From Ostrinia nubilalis (lineage: Eukaryota; Arthropoda; Insecta; Lepidoptera; Crambidae), in the NCBI RefSeq assembly GCF_963855985.1, contig NC_087111.1, forward strand, positions 5,895,001 through 5,959,000: DNA of 64,000 bases. Direction: 5' to 3'. Under the pieces are notes generated by a model. The model worked only from the letters and a program-made list of their open reading frames with translations. It was not told the DNA's origin and did not search any database. Numbering within the stretch: the first letter of the stretch is position 1; every line of letters starts with the position of its first letter. Positions 35,245 through 47,168 of this stretch are shown here, piece by piece. The position numbers were made by a program, and so were the translations under genes.

Positions 35245-35438
35245 GATTTAAGGAATTCGACATTTGCACTGGCCGCAAAGCAGAGAAAGCGTTCGCATGG
35301 AAAGATGTCTTCTTGGTGCTACTCACCTATTCCACCTTCATCATCAGTAGGATCATACCCTTGACTTGCTACTTGGTTCTTGGGCTGGTGTTCATAGCGA
35401 TCCAGCTTCCTATTTGCATTATCTTTTGCACTGGATAA
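35245..35438 (+). CDS. Candidate 3'-terminal exon encoding a hydrophobic C-terminus
   Basis: A pyrimidine-rich tract and CCAG acceptor (to 35244) precede an open stretch of 64 codons ending in TAA. Read in phase 1 it starts GFKEFDICTGRKAEKAFAWK and continues with about two membrane-spanning stretches (VFLVLLTYSTFIISRIIP and YLVLGLVFIAIQLPICIIF). An AATAAA lies at 35621. The reading looks like protein in composition and has a clean acceptor. The phase equals that of K2P exon 1 (phase 1; the shared codon becomes GGA, Gly), so splicing 13622 to 35245 would give an in-frame short isoform with one K2P helix and this tail. It could equally be the last exon of another gene or a decayed copy. I do not recognise the family. 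No further upstream exons were seen. Confidence 0.4.
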
Positions 35439-36447
35439 GCTTGAAATAGTGACCTGTGCGAATGTATCAACATTTTATACCTACTTACAGTGACCTTCAG
35501 TTAAGTTCATATTGTGCTGTTTTGATTTTGACCCTAAGTTTTGTGAGATTCAATTTGTAACTCTGAAAACCGTCCTCCAAACTTAGTCTAATTCAATAAT
35601 AAGTAAAACTTGTAACATTTAATAAACCGTTAAAGTTATTAAGGTATTTTAATCTTTACTCATTAGTTTTAAAAGTAACATAAAGTAGGCACACCATTTA
35701 ACTAAAATACACATGTTAAGTTTACATTTTGTTCTTCGAAGATTAGGAAATCTAAGCAACTAAATAAGATTTTGCTCTAAGATTTTCCATTTACATTGAA
35801 TCATTTTCAATTGCAGCTCACAATAAACGTGTTAATTTACGACGAATTTCGAATTCCTTCAATCGAATCCACTTCCACTCGATTTAACGCGAACGTGCGA
35901 TTGCTCGATTGGACGTGTCTTGCCGTATCGATCAGGGATAAAAGTTAGCATAACATTTGTTCGGCAAGTAATGTGATTGATGGGGCAGATTCGAACCTTG
36001 AACTGTGCGGCGGTTTGTCAGAATTGATCGTTGGCTAAAGTTTGGGGCTGTAAAGACAGTTTTTCAAATTCATTCCGAGAAAGGGATCTTCCTATGTAAA
36101 ATTGTCCTTCGTTGCTGGACAAAGTTTTCCTCCTAGAATTCCACGATTTCAACGGGCCTGCGCTCCTTTAGTAGCATTGGGGATTTCTCAAAAAGTGGAC
36201 TTCTCAAAACGGGGATATCTCATAATGCGAAGTTTGCAAAATGGGGATTCCTCAATATGGGGATATATGCTGGATTTCTATATTCAATCCTAATCCAAAT
36301 TATACGGATTTGGATTGTCAACTGTCAAATTTTAATATGTTTTTGGCCAAAATAACTGCGGTTTTTGATGTTTTTACATTTTTATATTGTTTATAAGACT
36401 ATTTAAACAATATTAAAGTGTAAATGCATCGAAAATTTTGTAAATCT

Positions 36448-36649
36448 TCTATATATATAAAAGAAAGTCGTGTTAGTTACACCATTTATAACTCAAGAAC
36501 GGCTGAACCGATTTAGCTGAAAATTGTCAGGGAGGTAGTTTAGAGCCAGGAGAAGGACATAGGATACTTTTTATCCCGTTCGAAATTAAAAAAAAAGTCT
36601 GCTTATTTATTGCCATTATGGCGGAACAAAGTTCGCCGGGTCAGCTAGT
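36448..36649 (+). mobile_element. Helitron-like non-autonomous element, about 202 bp
   Basis: Starts TCTATATATATAAAAGAAAG and ends GTTCGCCGGGTCAGCTAGT, with a small GC hairpin before CTAGT. TC at the 5' end and CTAG(T) at the 3' end are the Helitron hallmarks, and no target duplication is expected. Interior: AACTCAAGAACGGCTGAACC. Non-coding. Confidence 0.7.
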
Positions 36650-36657
36650 ATAATCTA

Positions 36658-36982
36658 AAACGTAACTGATACCTACAGGATATTTTTTCTATCCGCGCAC
36701 AAATTAAAATATTTTTTTTTTTAACCGACTTAAAAAAAGGAGGATGTTATGTTACTACCACATCAGTAAAGCTGTTTGCCTACTTACATCCGGGTGTTTT
36801 TCACGCCCTAGATAACTAATTAAGCATAACGTAACTGATACCTACAGGATATTTTTTCTATCCGCGCACAAATTAAAATGTTTTTTTTTAACCGACTTAA
36901 AAAAGGAGGATGTTATGTTACTACCACATCAGTAAAGCTGTTTGCCTACTTACATCCGGGTGTTTTTCACGCCCTAGATATC
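36658..36982. repeat. Tandem duplication, two copies of a 169-bp unit
   Basis: The unit beginning CGTAACTGATACCTACAGG at 36661 recurs at 36830 nearly unchanged, up to CACGCCCTAGATA. It contains ACCGACTTAAAAAAAGGAGG, a motif widespread in lepidopteran repeats (from memory). Confidence 0.85.
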
Positions 36983-37039
36983 GCTCCACTGATTTAATGT
37001 ATTTTTCCTGTGATGCGAATTTGGCACGCGTGCGGATTA

Positions 37040-37190
37040 AATTCGCATCTTCTTCTCCGTCCACCAGCTTGTAGCTTTTCTTGTGCACTCGTGGAGTGGA
37101 CCATTAAGTGCGGTTTTGACCCGGTCAGTCCAGCGCATGGGCGACCTGCCGCGCGCTCTTGTGCCCTCGACCTTCATCTGCACACATTAT
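37040..37190 (-). pseudogene. LINE C-terminal fragment, different family
   Basis: On the minus strand a frameshifted translation gives GRPxRxxGLTGSKPHLMVH-like text and a tail with EKLQAGGRRRRCEF, which resembles the basic C-terminus of non-LTR retrotransposon ORFs (pattern 'RGRPPMRWxD'). Assignment is weak and no catalytic part is present. Confidence 0.35.
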
Positions 37191-37499
37191 TTAGCCGGTA
37201 GCCCATTTCCCACCGTCTGCCCAGGACGCAGAGCGGCGAAATTCGCATACGGGCTGGCATTTCATTAGTATTTCATCATTGTTTTTCCTATTACGCTGGC
37301 TACACGCACGCCGAACGCGGATTGTCTGCGGGCACAAAATTCGAATTTTTTGTCCTGCGTGCAATAACGCTGCTGGTGATTTTACACGAATGAGAACAAG
37401 ATCCGAACGCGTGCTGAAATCTGCATCACGGGAAAAAGGCACTGTTGTTCCCTTCGAATCCCGGAGTATCCATTGTTATGTAAGCAATGTACCTATAAT

Positions 37500-39700
37500 T
37501 AACTCGCACTTCAATTAACTTATACAAATTAGTAAAGTATCTAATGTTTTTTACTAAGAAGTTTCCTTCTTTCGTAACGGATTCTACACGTGTAAATATT
37601 TAGTCAGGATGTTTTTTCAAAGAAATAGGTTACACAAACACGAGTCGTAAATATAGGGGAGAATCGACAAATATTTTTCCAATGGGAAGTGTGGATCGGA
37701 TCTATAAGGTTTCAATATTATCAAATGAGTACAAAGAGAAGTGTAGGAAGGGTGACTTTTCAATCTCACACTATTTCTGTATATCGCTATGATAAATATC
37801 ATCTTAGTATACATATAATCACAAAAAAATGATTGGGGATTTTTTTGTTGCAGAGTTATACTCGTAGATTTAAAACTAGTACATTTGTAATTGTAATTGT
37901 TTTTAAATTACATGATATGTAGATATTTGTCAATTTGTGGAGCTTCGAAATGCCGGTCACTGTAACATTTAAATGCAAAATTGCTACAAATAAAATGATT
38001 TTATCATATGATTCACTATTATTGTTAATCAAACCCTCACGACATAGTTATTTTGCATCCTACGCTCCGAATAATCCCATATCATGACTGTGCCCGCATC
38101 TTATGAATACTGATCTAATTCCAGATGCAAACAAACACTGGAATCCATCCGACTAGAATCTGGAATTGTGGAATTCTGGATTGACGAGTCGATAGTTGAA
38201 TGGAGATGACAGATGGATATGAGCTATTTTCAATTTGGGTTAGTGATTCATGTAAAATAATTGGATGGGTATCTTACCACGATCTCATTTCTGAACGATT
38301 GTCTGAGATATTACTTATTTTGTGGAATTTTTGTATAATTACGCTGTGATTTTGACATGATTTTGTTCAAAATAAAAATTACTAGTCACATTTAGATTCG
38401 GTATCAGCCGATTTCTCATACAATTAGAACTAATTAAGTATTGGCCGATAAAAAGTCTGCGGGGACTCCTAAGTTATAATTAATTATTTACGAAATTTTT
38501 GGGTAAACAGCATTGAATAAAATCGTAAGATTTCATAATATAATTAATTATTATTGGCTACATTAATGTTTACAATCTCCTATCAGCTAACAATCTGTTA
38601 CTCTACTCCCAATATTGTAATTTAAACTTTCTAGGTATTAGGTAGTTGTTGTTTCTAATTAAACCTAAATATCTACACGTGGAAAATGGGACCTAAAATA
38701 CACCCCGTAAACATGATCCATGGCACGCATAAATTAATTCAGGGCTTCATAAAATTTAATTTATGCCGCGAAACGCAAACAGAATGTGCGTGAAATAATA
38801 AATACCGGAGTTGAATATAAATACGGGATTTTTTATATTTATACATTTTGGTTTCGGCAAAAACGCCATCCGATTGCTCAGTTTATTCAGTTAATATAAA
38901 TATTTAGACACCGCGCACACTTTATACTTTTTTATGCGATGTTTGTTTTGTGACGGTGGTTTTTTTCAGGCAGCGTGATTTTTTACAGACGGGGCGTACA
39001 CGGATATTATTTATTTATTTTTGATATGTGTAATTTCTGCCTGCGTGGTGTAGATGGGTCATATTATGATCTGTCATGAGCGTTTTGGTTGGAACTTGGA
39101 AGGCTAAGCGAACCTACTCTAAAATTTGGGTAGAGACATCTTAACCAACTCCCTTAAAACTGTATCACCACAGTGCGGTGTAATAATGTGATGAGTTTTA
39201 CTGAGTTTTTACTGAGTTTTACCTAAAAGATGGTGCAACCGTCTTAGTGGTGATGCAAACACAGTTTTACATCGTTAATTTAAAATCTAAAACAATGTAA
39301 TTATGTAACTCAATAAAAGGCTTTTCGTCGTTTGGCTCACACAGGTACATCGTGGCGTAAAACCTAAGAGACCTAAGAGAAAATCTGCGTTTAGTCGCAA
39401 TCGATTATTTAAAAATCGCCAGCGTGTCTGCACCCTCAGGCAAACATACAAATGTACTGTGTGTGAACAGCTCTTTTGAGCGCCGCATGAATATTAATGG
39501 GGTGAAATACATTTTAAAATGAAATACTTAATGTTAGACGTATAGACAGACGTCTGGGAAAGGATGATCTCCCGAATGCTAGGGATTGGGTGTTCAAATA
39601 ATGTGAGCTCTGAAAAATATACATTATGTTTTGCAGAAGAAATTATTTTTGCTTGCAGTCTAGTAATAAAATATTGGGAGCTTTTTGTAAAATAATTAAT
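37500..39700. other. No feature recognised
   Basis: AT-rich intronic sequence without a recognisable gene or repeat family. GATGGTGCAACC near 39230 is reminiscent of the MITE family at 14245 but is too short to call. Confidence 0.3.
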
Positions 39701-39714
39701 TGTTATTAGAAACT

Positions 39715-39905
39715 GGCTGGTACCTAACCTACGCGTGAAAATAGTTTGAATGATATTTCCCGTTTTTGCAAGATTTTTCTTTACTGCTCCGCTTCTTTTT
39801 GGTCGTAGGGTGATGTAATATGCCTAAAGCCTTCCTCGATAAATGGGCTATTCAATACAAAAATATTTTTTCGAATTGGACCAGTAGTTCCTGAGATTAT
39901 TAGCA
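39715..39905 (+). repeat. Dispersed repeat shared with 14750-14935
   Basis: GTGAAAATAGTTTGAATGAT, CCGTTTTTGCAAGATTTTTC and TGGGCTATTCAATAC match the earlier copy with moderate divergence. Probably a Helitron-like internal fragment. Confidence 0.5.
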
Positions 39906-40224
39906 CGTTAAAGCAAACAAACTATTCAGCTTTATAATGTTACCTATAGATTGAATATTTAAGTCTTTAACTGCCGAGAAACTAGACGAAATCTAAAATA
40001 ATTGTAAAATATTGTTTGGGGCTCACGTTTAATGTTTTTAATGAAGTCTGCAAACTATCGGAAATTATTTTGTCAGCATTAGTTTTAGGTCTGTTTATGA
40101 CACAAACGAACAAGGCAGCGTTTTCAAAGAAAGCTTACAGACAGTTTGACTTTTAGAAATACCCTTTCAATAACAATTTTCGTCATATTCTTCATTCTTT
40201 CAAAATCTTTGTGAATTATATATT

Positions 40225-40570
40225 TTAACCCTTTCTCTTGAATCACTCTATCTATTGACGAGAGCTGTATTAGACTCTGTTGCGTTTTTTGGAGATCTAA
40301 GTTTGTTTTCTATATTACGAGTTCGTTCATTTCAGCCGAAAGACGTCCACTGCTGGACAAAGGCCTCCCCCCAAGGATGTCCACAAAGACCGGTCCTTCG
40401 CCGCCCGCATCCAGGATATTACGAGTACCTATTAGCTACTTATGCACATTGATATTATTCACATTATGAATCTTCCTCTTGAATCACTCTATGAATTAAC
40501 ATGTAAATCAGTTGCGTAGTTTTAAAGATCCATGCGTGAGTAGCAACTTTGTTTTATACTATGTAAAGAT
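40225..40570. mobile_element. Helitron-like fragment interrupted by an RTE end piece
   Basis: CTCTTGAATCACTCTAT occurs at both 40234 and 40480, and GTTGCGTAGTTTTAAAGATC follows, as at 5398-5585. A minus-strand RTE end (40325-40428; CGTCCACTGCTGGACAAAGG) sits in between. Confidence 0.5.
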
Positions 40571-41881
40571 GTAGATTGCGGTTTAAAGCTTTCAAGTTCA
40601 AACGTAAAATTTAACGGATACTTACACGCCAGTTTATGATCGCGAGTGTAAATTGCTCCAGGAAGCTATTCGTGCTCGGGTATTTGTAAGACATCGTAAG
40701 AAATCGTAAGATATTGCGTGTATGAACTACATTCGCATTTAAACGCTTCCGTTCCCTACACTGCGTGGGATTTCTTTCATCGAGATACAAAACAGTTTTC
40801 ATGGAATCAATATTATGTTTGACACAGGTTTTAGCTTCAAACTTACTTGGAAAAGTGCTATAAGCCTACACCAAATTGTTAAGAGATATGCTATGCACGG
40901 TTGCAATGCAATAAAAGATATACTTACCTAAATATCCACAAATGAGTCAGAGCTTAACACTAAAGTTAATGTGTTCAAAATCTATTGTGAAAATCAGTCA
41001 TCTTGTGGCAAAACTCCAACAAACAAACAACTTGAGTTTCACTCACAACGTCGTAGTAATTAATGTCAAATATTACCAAACCATCTGTGAGTTTTACTGC
41101 CTTATTTATGTGGAGTCGTGTCATACCTATGGCGACTTCTTCAGACTGATTGTGAGGCAAATTAAAAAACTTTCAATCTTTATAGAGTTAGGCTCATAAA
41201 TTTTTTCCCAGAACTCTGTAGGTGATTTAGTACATTGATTGTTTTCAGCGCGTTCAAACTCGTAAACTTCCGAAGTTCGTAAAAAATTTTACACTCTTTT
41301 AAGCTGCTGTAAAAACTAATTTATGACATCTTTAGTTTTTGTCACATGGCTCAAACTTTTCACCCGAGGGGCTACTCTCTACTATGCTATCTATAGTATC
41401 GATATATCCATCTCTCTCACGCTAAACAAAATGTTATCATGAATGACAGTGACAGGTAGACCCTAAACTAGGTATTCTACTACTCTCAATCCCAACGAAT
41501 GTTATCTGAAGTTTCCATATTTCCATCTCTCTCTCGCAAAGCGAGATGGCAGCATGAGTGACAGAGACAGATAGAGCCTAAACTAGATAAACCACGTTAC
41601 TATAAGTTACGTATCCGATTACTTAGTTTATTGCTTTCTCTTCCTAATTGGACGAAATGAACCCAAATAGACGAGCAATCATTGATTTATTATATCCATT
41701 ATCCTTATTACTGTTTGTCTTAACATTAATCCGGTGAAGTAAGTGCCTGGCTTTACCGTATTAAGACTGAAAGAATGATAAGCTATTAAGTTAATTATTG
41801 TATAGTTAATAGCAGTGTTAATTACGTATTAAGAAAGGGGATTAAAGTGCTTGTCAAAGACTTAAAACTATGGGGAATCTA

Positions 41882-42035
41882 CGTTCGTTTCAGCCAAATG
41901 ACGTCCACAGCTGGACAAAGGCCCCCAAAGATTTTTACAACGACTTGTCTTGCGCTTCCAAGCTTCAAAATTGCCAGGTACTTCGCAACCTTCACCAGAT
42001 CGTCCCACCTAGTGGAAGGCCTGCCCACACTAAGT
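41882..42035 (-). mobile_element. RTE 3'-end fragment
   Basis: GTTTCAGCCAAATGACGTCC, GCTGGACAAAGGCCCCC, and CCACCTAGTGGAAGGCCTGC in minus orientation. About 150 bp of the family end, diverged. Confidence 0.65.
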
Positions 42036-42242
42036 CTTCTGAAGAATTTTATTTTGACAAAAACGTACGTCAGTGGATTAATGGTGACTCAAAAAGATTC
42101 TGTTACGAGTCGCTTATCTTAGTTTCATTTCTACCATGTCTATTATTTCTCCTGTCTACTAGGTATCCAATAAACCGTGGCCATTATACGATTTCATATA
42201 CCTACTTGGGTCAGGAAGAATGCTTCTTAATACAAAATGGCT

Positions 42243-42880
42243 TCCAATGGACATGGCGCACAATTTTTGTTGAAGATGCCAAAAAATACTACAAAAAATT
42301 AGAATGAATACTGTATTTTTACTTTTTTGATATCTTTAAAAATGACTGAAATATTCAAGCTCAAAGTGCGCTCTTCCGCTAGGAGCGATTTTCCGCGCGG
42401 ATTTTGAAAATGTGACGTAGTAACATGAAAAGCTGCATGTAAGATATTATCTGTGTACAATGGTTAGAATGGTTAGTAGGGGAGCCGAAGCGGGGATTTC
42501 GGGACCTACTAAAGAGTGGCAGACTAACATACAAGGAAATACTTTGTACCTGATTGATTACCTCTAAGTATGAATTTTTGATATAAAACGAAAACGGCAT
42601 TAGTTCTTATGCCTCTCACCCAAAAAATACCTCAATTAAGCCCAAATTTGAGACCGCAGCCAAACTTTGAGTGACGATGGAAACTAGCCTAGATGGAGGA
42701 CACATGAAATTGAACTTCTGCTTCTTCATTGATAAAGACTTATCATTTACCATACCTTATCATTTTGTATTCCATTTTCAAGTCACTTTTTTTTCGCTTA
42801 CTGTTTAAACAAAACGTGGGATTTTTTTAAATCTCAGGTCTTTTGAACGCACATCTGAACGATGTCTGGTTTTAATTTCT
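42243..42880 (-). repeat. Repeat block B2 (inverted partner of A2, 26957-27605)
   Basis: Reverse-complement copy of block A2, with the same limits to within a few bases: GACATGGCGCACAATTTTTG at the left and CAGATGTGCGTTC (minus sense) at the right. The copies differ by scattered substitutions and short indels. Confidence 0.75.
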
Positions 42881-42999
42881 TCAGTTACTCCGTGACCATG
42901 GCGCTTACAACAGTGCCGAAATATTGGAAACTCAAAACTAAGGTACATGGTAGCAATCCCGTCAGTAATAATAATAAATCATTGGACAATTTCATTGGA

Positions 43000-43247
43000 C
43001 AATTTCACACAGCGCCAGCTAGCCCCAAAGTAAGCAACTTAATGCTTGTGTTATGGGTGCTAGCTTAACGGATATACTACTTATATACTGTTTTTTTTTA
43101 AATACATAGATACATATTATACATAGTCACACCCAGACCCGTCACAGACATTAAAATTCATCATTTCAATTTCTGCCCGGCCGGGAATCGAACCCGGGAC
43201 CTCTCGGCATAGTAGTCCGTTCTGAACCACTACACCAAACGGCCGAC
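43000..43247 (-). mobile_element. tRNA-derived SINE (Metulj-like)
   Basis: On the minus strand the head starts GTCGGCCGTTTGGTGTAGTG and contains box B GGTTCGATTCCCGG. The body contains GGGTGTGACTATG and ends in a region similar to other SINE tails (AGCACCCATAACACAAGC). The tRNA-like fold is partial. Confidence 0.75.
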
Positions 43248-43917
43248 AGGAAAATGTCTTGAAAAATAAGTAAATCGTATATGACTTTATGTAACTAATT
43301 TTATTATGTATCATACTTATAACTAATCACTTCATTCAGAACTAGAAAACGATTCCAAGGATTCCACTTTACTTCAATAGATGATCAAGATAATAGAGTT
43401 ATTTATTATAAATTGCTCTTCCACCATTTCAATTATTCTATCTTACATCTTACTTGATGAAATCTTTTTCAATTTTATTTACATGGTCATAACATTCACC
43501 ATTCCTCTGCACCAATTTGTGAGGTACACCTAAAACCCCCGATAAAGCAGCTATTATAAGAATAATATTTAAAAAAAACCCTCCTTCTGACGCAGTTAGG
43601 TAATAAACTAAATGTATCCAATTTCACTCCAACTTACTGTCAACTCAAAGACGCGCTTTAAAATCAAAGATTGACTTTGAATTATGCCTTATTTTACAAT
43701 ACACATTGAAAACAATATGACTTGCTTGAGCTTTTTCGACTTTTTCACAAAAATAACAAATAGGCATGAAGAGATTACAAAATTTCTGCAGCGACTGACA
43801 GTTCACTTGATTTACTTTGACAGGTGACAATAAAGCCATAGACATTTGCCATATGAAAGACACACTTTTCAAATATTTTTGTTTGCCATGAGATTCTGGT
43901 ACACCTATACCTATCAT

Positions 43918-46208
43918 TTAATGAAAAGATAAACTAATTTTTTTCAGCACAACGAAAATCTGCTTTGGCGCGTAGCAATGCAACGTGACAACTGCAGTTC
44001 GGACTTCTTTATGCGTCCACTATACATACAATAAAATTCGAACTATCGCACATTTTTTCTTTTTAATTCTAATTCAGTAAAAAATGTTTTTGAAACCTTC
44101 ATTCAAAATTCAAAAGTTATTATCATTTATGACAGAACTTATTACCACACTATGTACATTGAATAAAATATTTTTCTTTTTATCATCAAGCTTAGCAGTC
44201 TAATAAGTTACTATGACACTCGAGTTAATCCACATTCAGCACCATAGCCTCCCCTTCTACAAGGCCCTCTACAAATGTCAAAACGTCACTTAACCCTTTT
44301 AGCACCAGTTCTTTTGTTTTTGAGAAGATGTACCCAAATTTTTATATCAATTTAATTATAGTCCAGTCGTTTGGTACAAATTAACGTGGTTACCTGGAAA
44401 GTGTTCCGGGAGTTTTGAAAATTGGTGATTAAAATAGATTTCGCTATGTTCTCTGTTAGTCTGTTAGTTAAGTGTGATTGCCGCGCTCGTTGCGAAATTG
44501 GAAAAATGCTGCCTTAGAGAAGATTTTTGATAGTTACATTCTTTCCTATTTCGTCGTTACAGCCAAATGACGTTCACTGCTGGACAAAGGCGAGAGGCCT
44601 TTGGGTTTTCCATAGGTTTTTCATAATGAACGGTCCTGCGCTGCCCGCATTCAGGTTATTCCCGCGACCTTTACCAGATCGTCGGTCCACCTAGTAGGAG
44701 GCCTGCCCACGCTACGTCTTCCAGCCCGTGGTCGCCACTCAAGAAATTTTCTGCCCCAATGGCCATCGTCTCTACGAGCTATGTGTCCCGCCCACTGCCA
44801 CTTGATTTTAGCAATTCTGCGTGCTATGTCGGTCACTTTGGTTCTCCTGCGGATCTCCTCATTTCTGATTCGATCACGCAGGGAAACCCCGATCATAGCC
44901 CGCTCCATTACCCTTTGGGTGACCTTGAGCCTTCTTATGAGGCCCATAGTAAGCGACCACGTTTCAGAACCTTAAACTTTCCTATTTATTTCACGACTAG
45001 CTTTTGCCTGCGGCTTCACCCGCGTGAAATTTAGTGACACAGATCGGCATAAATTAAAGCCTATATGTTAATCTGGGTTACAAACAATAATATTGTACAG
45101 TTTCAACAAAATCCGTTGAGTACTTTTTGCGTGAAAGAGTAAAAAAACCCGAGACACAGGAATCTTCCTAGTTCAGTTATCAACCCACCAACATTCTTAC
45201 TTTTTGTTTTTCCTGATTGTTTGTTATCATAATTATTATCTGTTATGTTGGTGAGAAATAAACATTACTTTACTTTATTTTAAACTTCCAGACATCCAAA
45301 CTTTCGCATTTATAATATTAGTAGGATACAATTATGTAATGTAGAAACAAACAAGACAAAAAAAACGTATACTTCAGCAACGCGAATTTTTTTATACTTC
45401 AGCATATTTAGGACACCCGGCAGCGTGTCCTGCCATGATCAAAGAAAAAAGAACTCGCAATTTAGCAGGTACATTAATTTGACTGTTTCACAACTCTAAA
45501 TCTATTTAACTTACATTACATGAAATTTATCACATTTATCAAAGCTTCTTAGCTTGTCTATGTCCCAAAAATAATAAAATGAAAAAAGTAGTTGTCAAAA
45601 ACATTTTTTAAGGCAGATTTTTTTCAATAAGGCGGGCGCGCGCGCGGCTATAAACGAGGTCACAAAATTCGGAAAGAACATAGCGAAATCTATTTATTCA
45701 CCAATTTTCAAAAATTCCGGAAAACTTTCCAAGTAAAATTAACAAATAACTGGACTATTTACTTGTTATTGAGCACAAAGACACAAACTTGGTTATTTTT
45801 CCAGAAAATTTATATTTAAGTGCATAAATGTAAAAATGGCTTCATAGTGCACAAAATTGGCAATAGGTGGCATAATAATGGTTACTTTTTAGCGCCTAGT
45901 TTGAAATGTGATTGAACGATAACAACTAACAACAGTTGTCAGTTAGGTAAAATTTTATTTTAGTTGGAAAAAGACAAAAAGTGGTAAATGGGTTAACGTG
46001 CGGGGGCTGCAAAATCATGTTGTGACGTCACGCGCGAATATTGGAAATTTTTGAAAATTTTAAAAAGTCCGTAAACTTCTCGAGGCTCTATCTTCGGTAA
46101 TACTGGATGGATTGAGGTGAAATAAAAACTAGTGTAATGTGTGTGATCTAAACTTTACATTAAGTCATAATTTAACTTAATATTACAACTTATGCGTGTT
46201 GTCCATTG
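43918..46208 (-). repeat. Composite repeat block B1 (inverted partner of A1, 23132-24945)
   Basis: Reading the minus strand from 46208: the segment with CGCGCGTGACGTCACAAC, an extra stretch of about 500 bp (45330-45830) missing from A1, then the Helitron-like piece (44995-45330), the RTE fragment (44557-44985) and the segment with GGTAACCACGTTAATTTG. The extra stretch contains a second, inverted copy of a piece found near 44400-44470 (AACATAGCGAAATCTATTTA). Confidence 0.75.
44557..44985 (-). pseudogene. RTE-type LINE C-terminal fragment (in block B1)
   Basis: Open frame 44947-44651 reads MGLIRRLKVTQRVMERA, IARRIAKIKWQWAGHIARR and GRRSVGRPPTRWTDDLVKV, the same as in A1. The ORF is truncated at both ends. 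Confidence 0.8.
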
Positions 46209-47168
46209 CTTCTTCTTTCAAAAGTCGATCTCATAAATCATGTCCCTAACAACAATATACTAAAGAACAGCTCTATTTACATATTAAACCTTGTTTGCCT
46301 ATGGATAGAGCGTTATTATCGATATAATACTTGGTATTTTGGCTCAAAATAATAATGGCAACAAATCGGCTATCTCAAATTGGTAATTATTTATTAACAA
46401 GCGCTCAGCGATCAGAGTAATTTTCTACTGAAGATTATTCTGTCTTCACTCAACAGTCAGAAAAAAGCAGCCAGTCCAATTAAGGTAATTTATTTTCCAG
46501 TTAGATAAATAAGTTGGTTTCAAGGCATTATTTTAGTAACTTACATAAAGGATCCATAAAATAATATGTATTGGGATTAGGAGATACTTAGGTTAAAGAA
46601 AAATGTGAAACATAATTCTACTTATATCGATGGGATCTAAAGCATTTATAAATGTTATGAGTACACGTGGCTTTAAAACACCTACGTATTTCGACGCACT
46701 TATATTCTATTTTGCATGCGTATTTTCACAACTCTTTCTTTAGATTAGTGCGATTTTGTATGGTTGAAAATCGGAAACTTAAATGTGCTGTTTCTTATTT
46801 TTGTTCTGTGGCTAAGACTTAACAAGCGAAGGTAACATTTTGATGCTGAAGTGAGAAAAAATGTTTTCCTTGTTTCAAGGTGAATTAAGAATAAGTCCCT
46901 ATTTTAGGAACGTGTAGAGAAGGCATTTTTATCGAAGATACTCACACTTATAATTCTACTAGCTTTCCGCCCGCGACTTCGCCCGCTTGGAATTTTGTCT
47001 GTCACAGAAAAACTTTATCGCGCGCTTCCCTGTTTCAAAAACCGGGATAAAAACTATCCTATGTCCTTTCCCGGGACTCAAACTATCTCTATGCTTTCAT
47101 CAAAATTGCTTCAGTGGTTAAGACGTGAAAGCAAGACTGACAGACAGACAGACAGAGTTACTTTCGCA

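Noticed and set aside
37191..37518. Overlapping open frames on both strands in a GC-richer patch
   Set aside because: Frames on both strands are equally open, which reflects composition; the neighbouring LINE-like fragment suggests repeat origin.
43645..43917. Minus-strand open frame of 90 codons starting MIGIGVPESHGK
   Set aside because: It lies between two repeat blocks, has no recognisable domain, and is absent from the partner block A. Probably repeat-derived.
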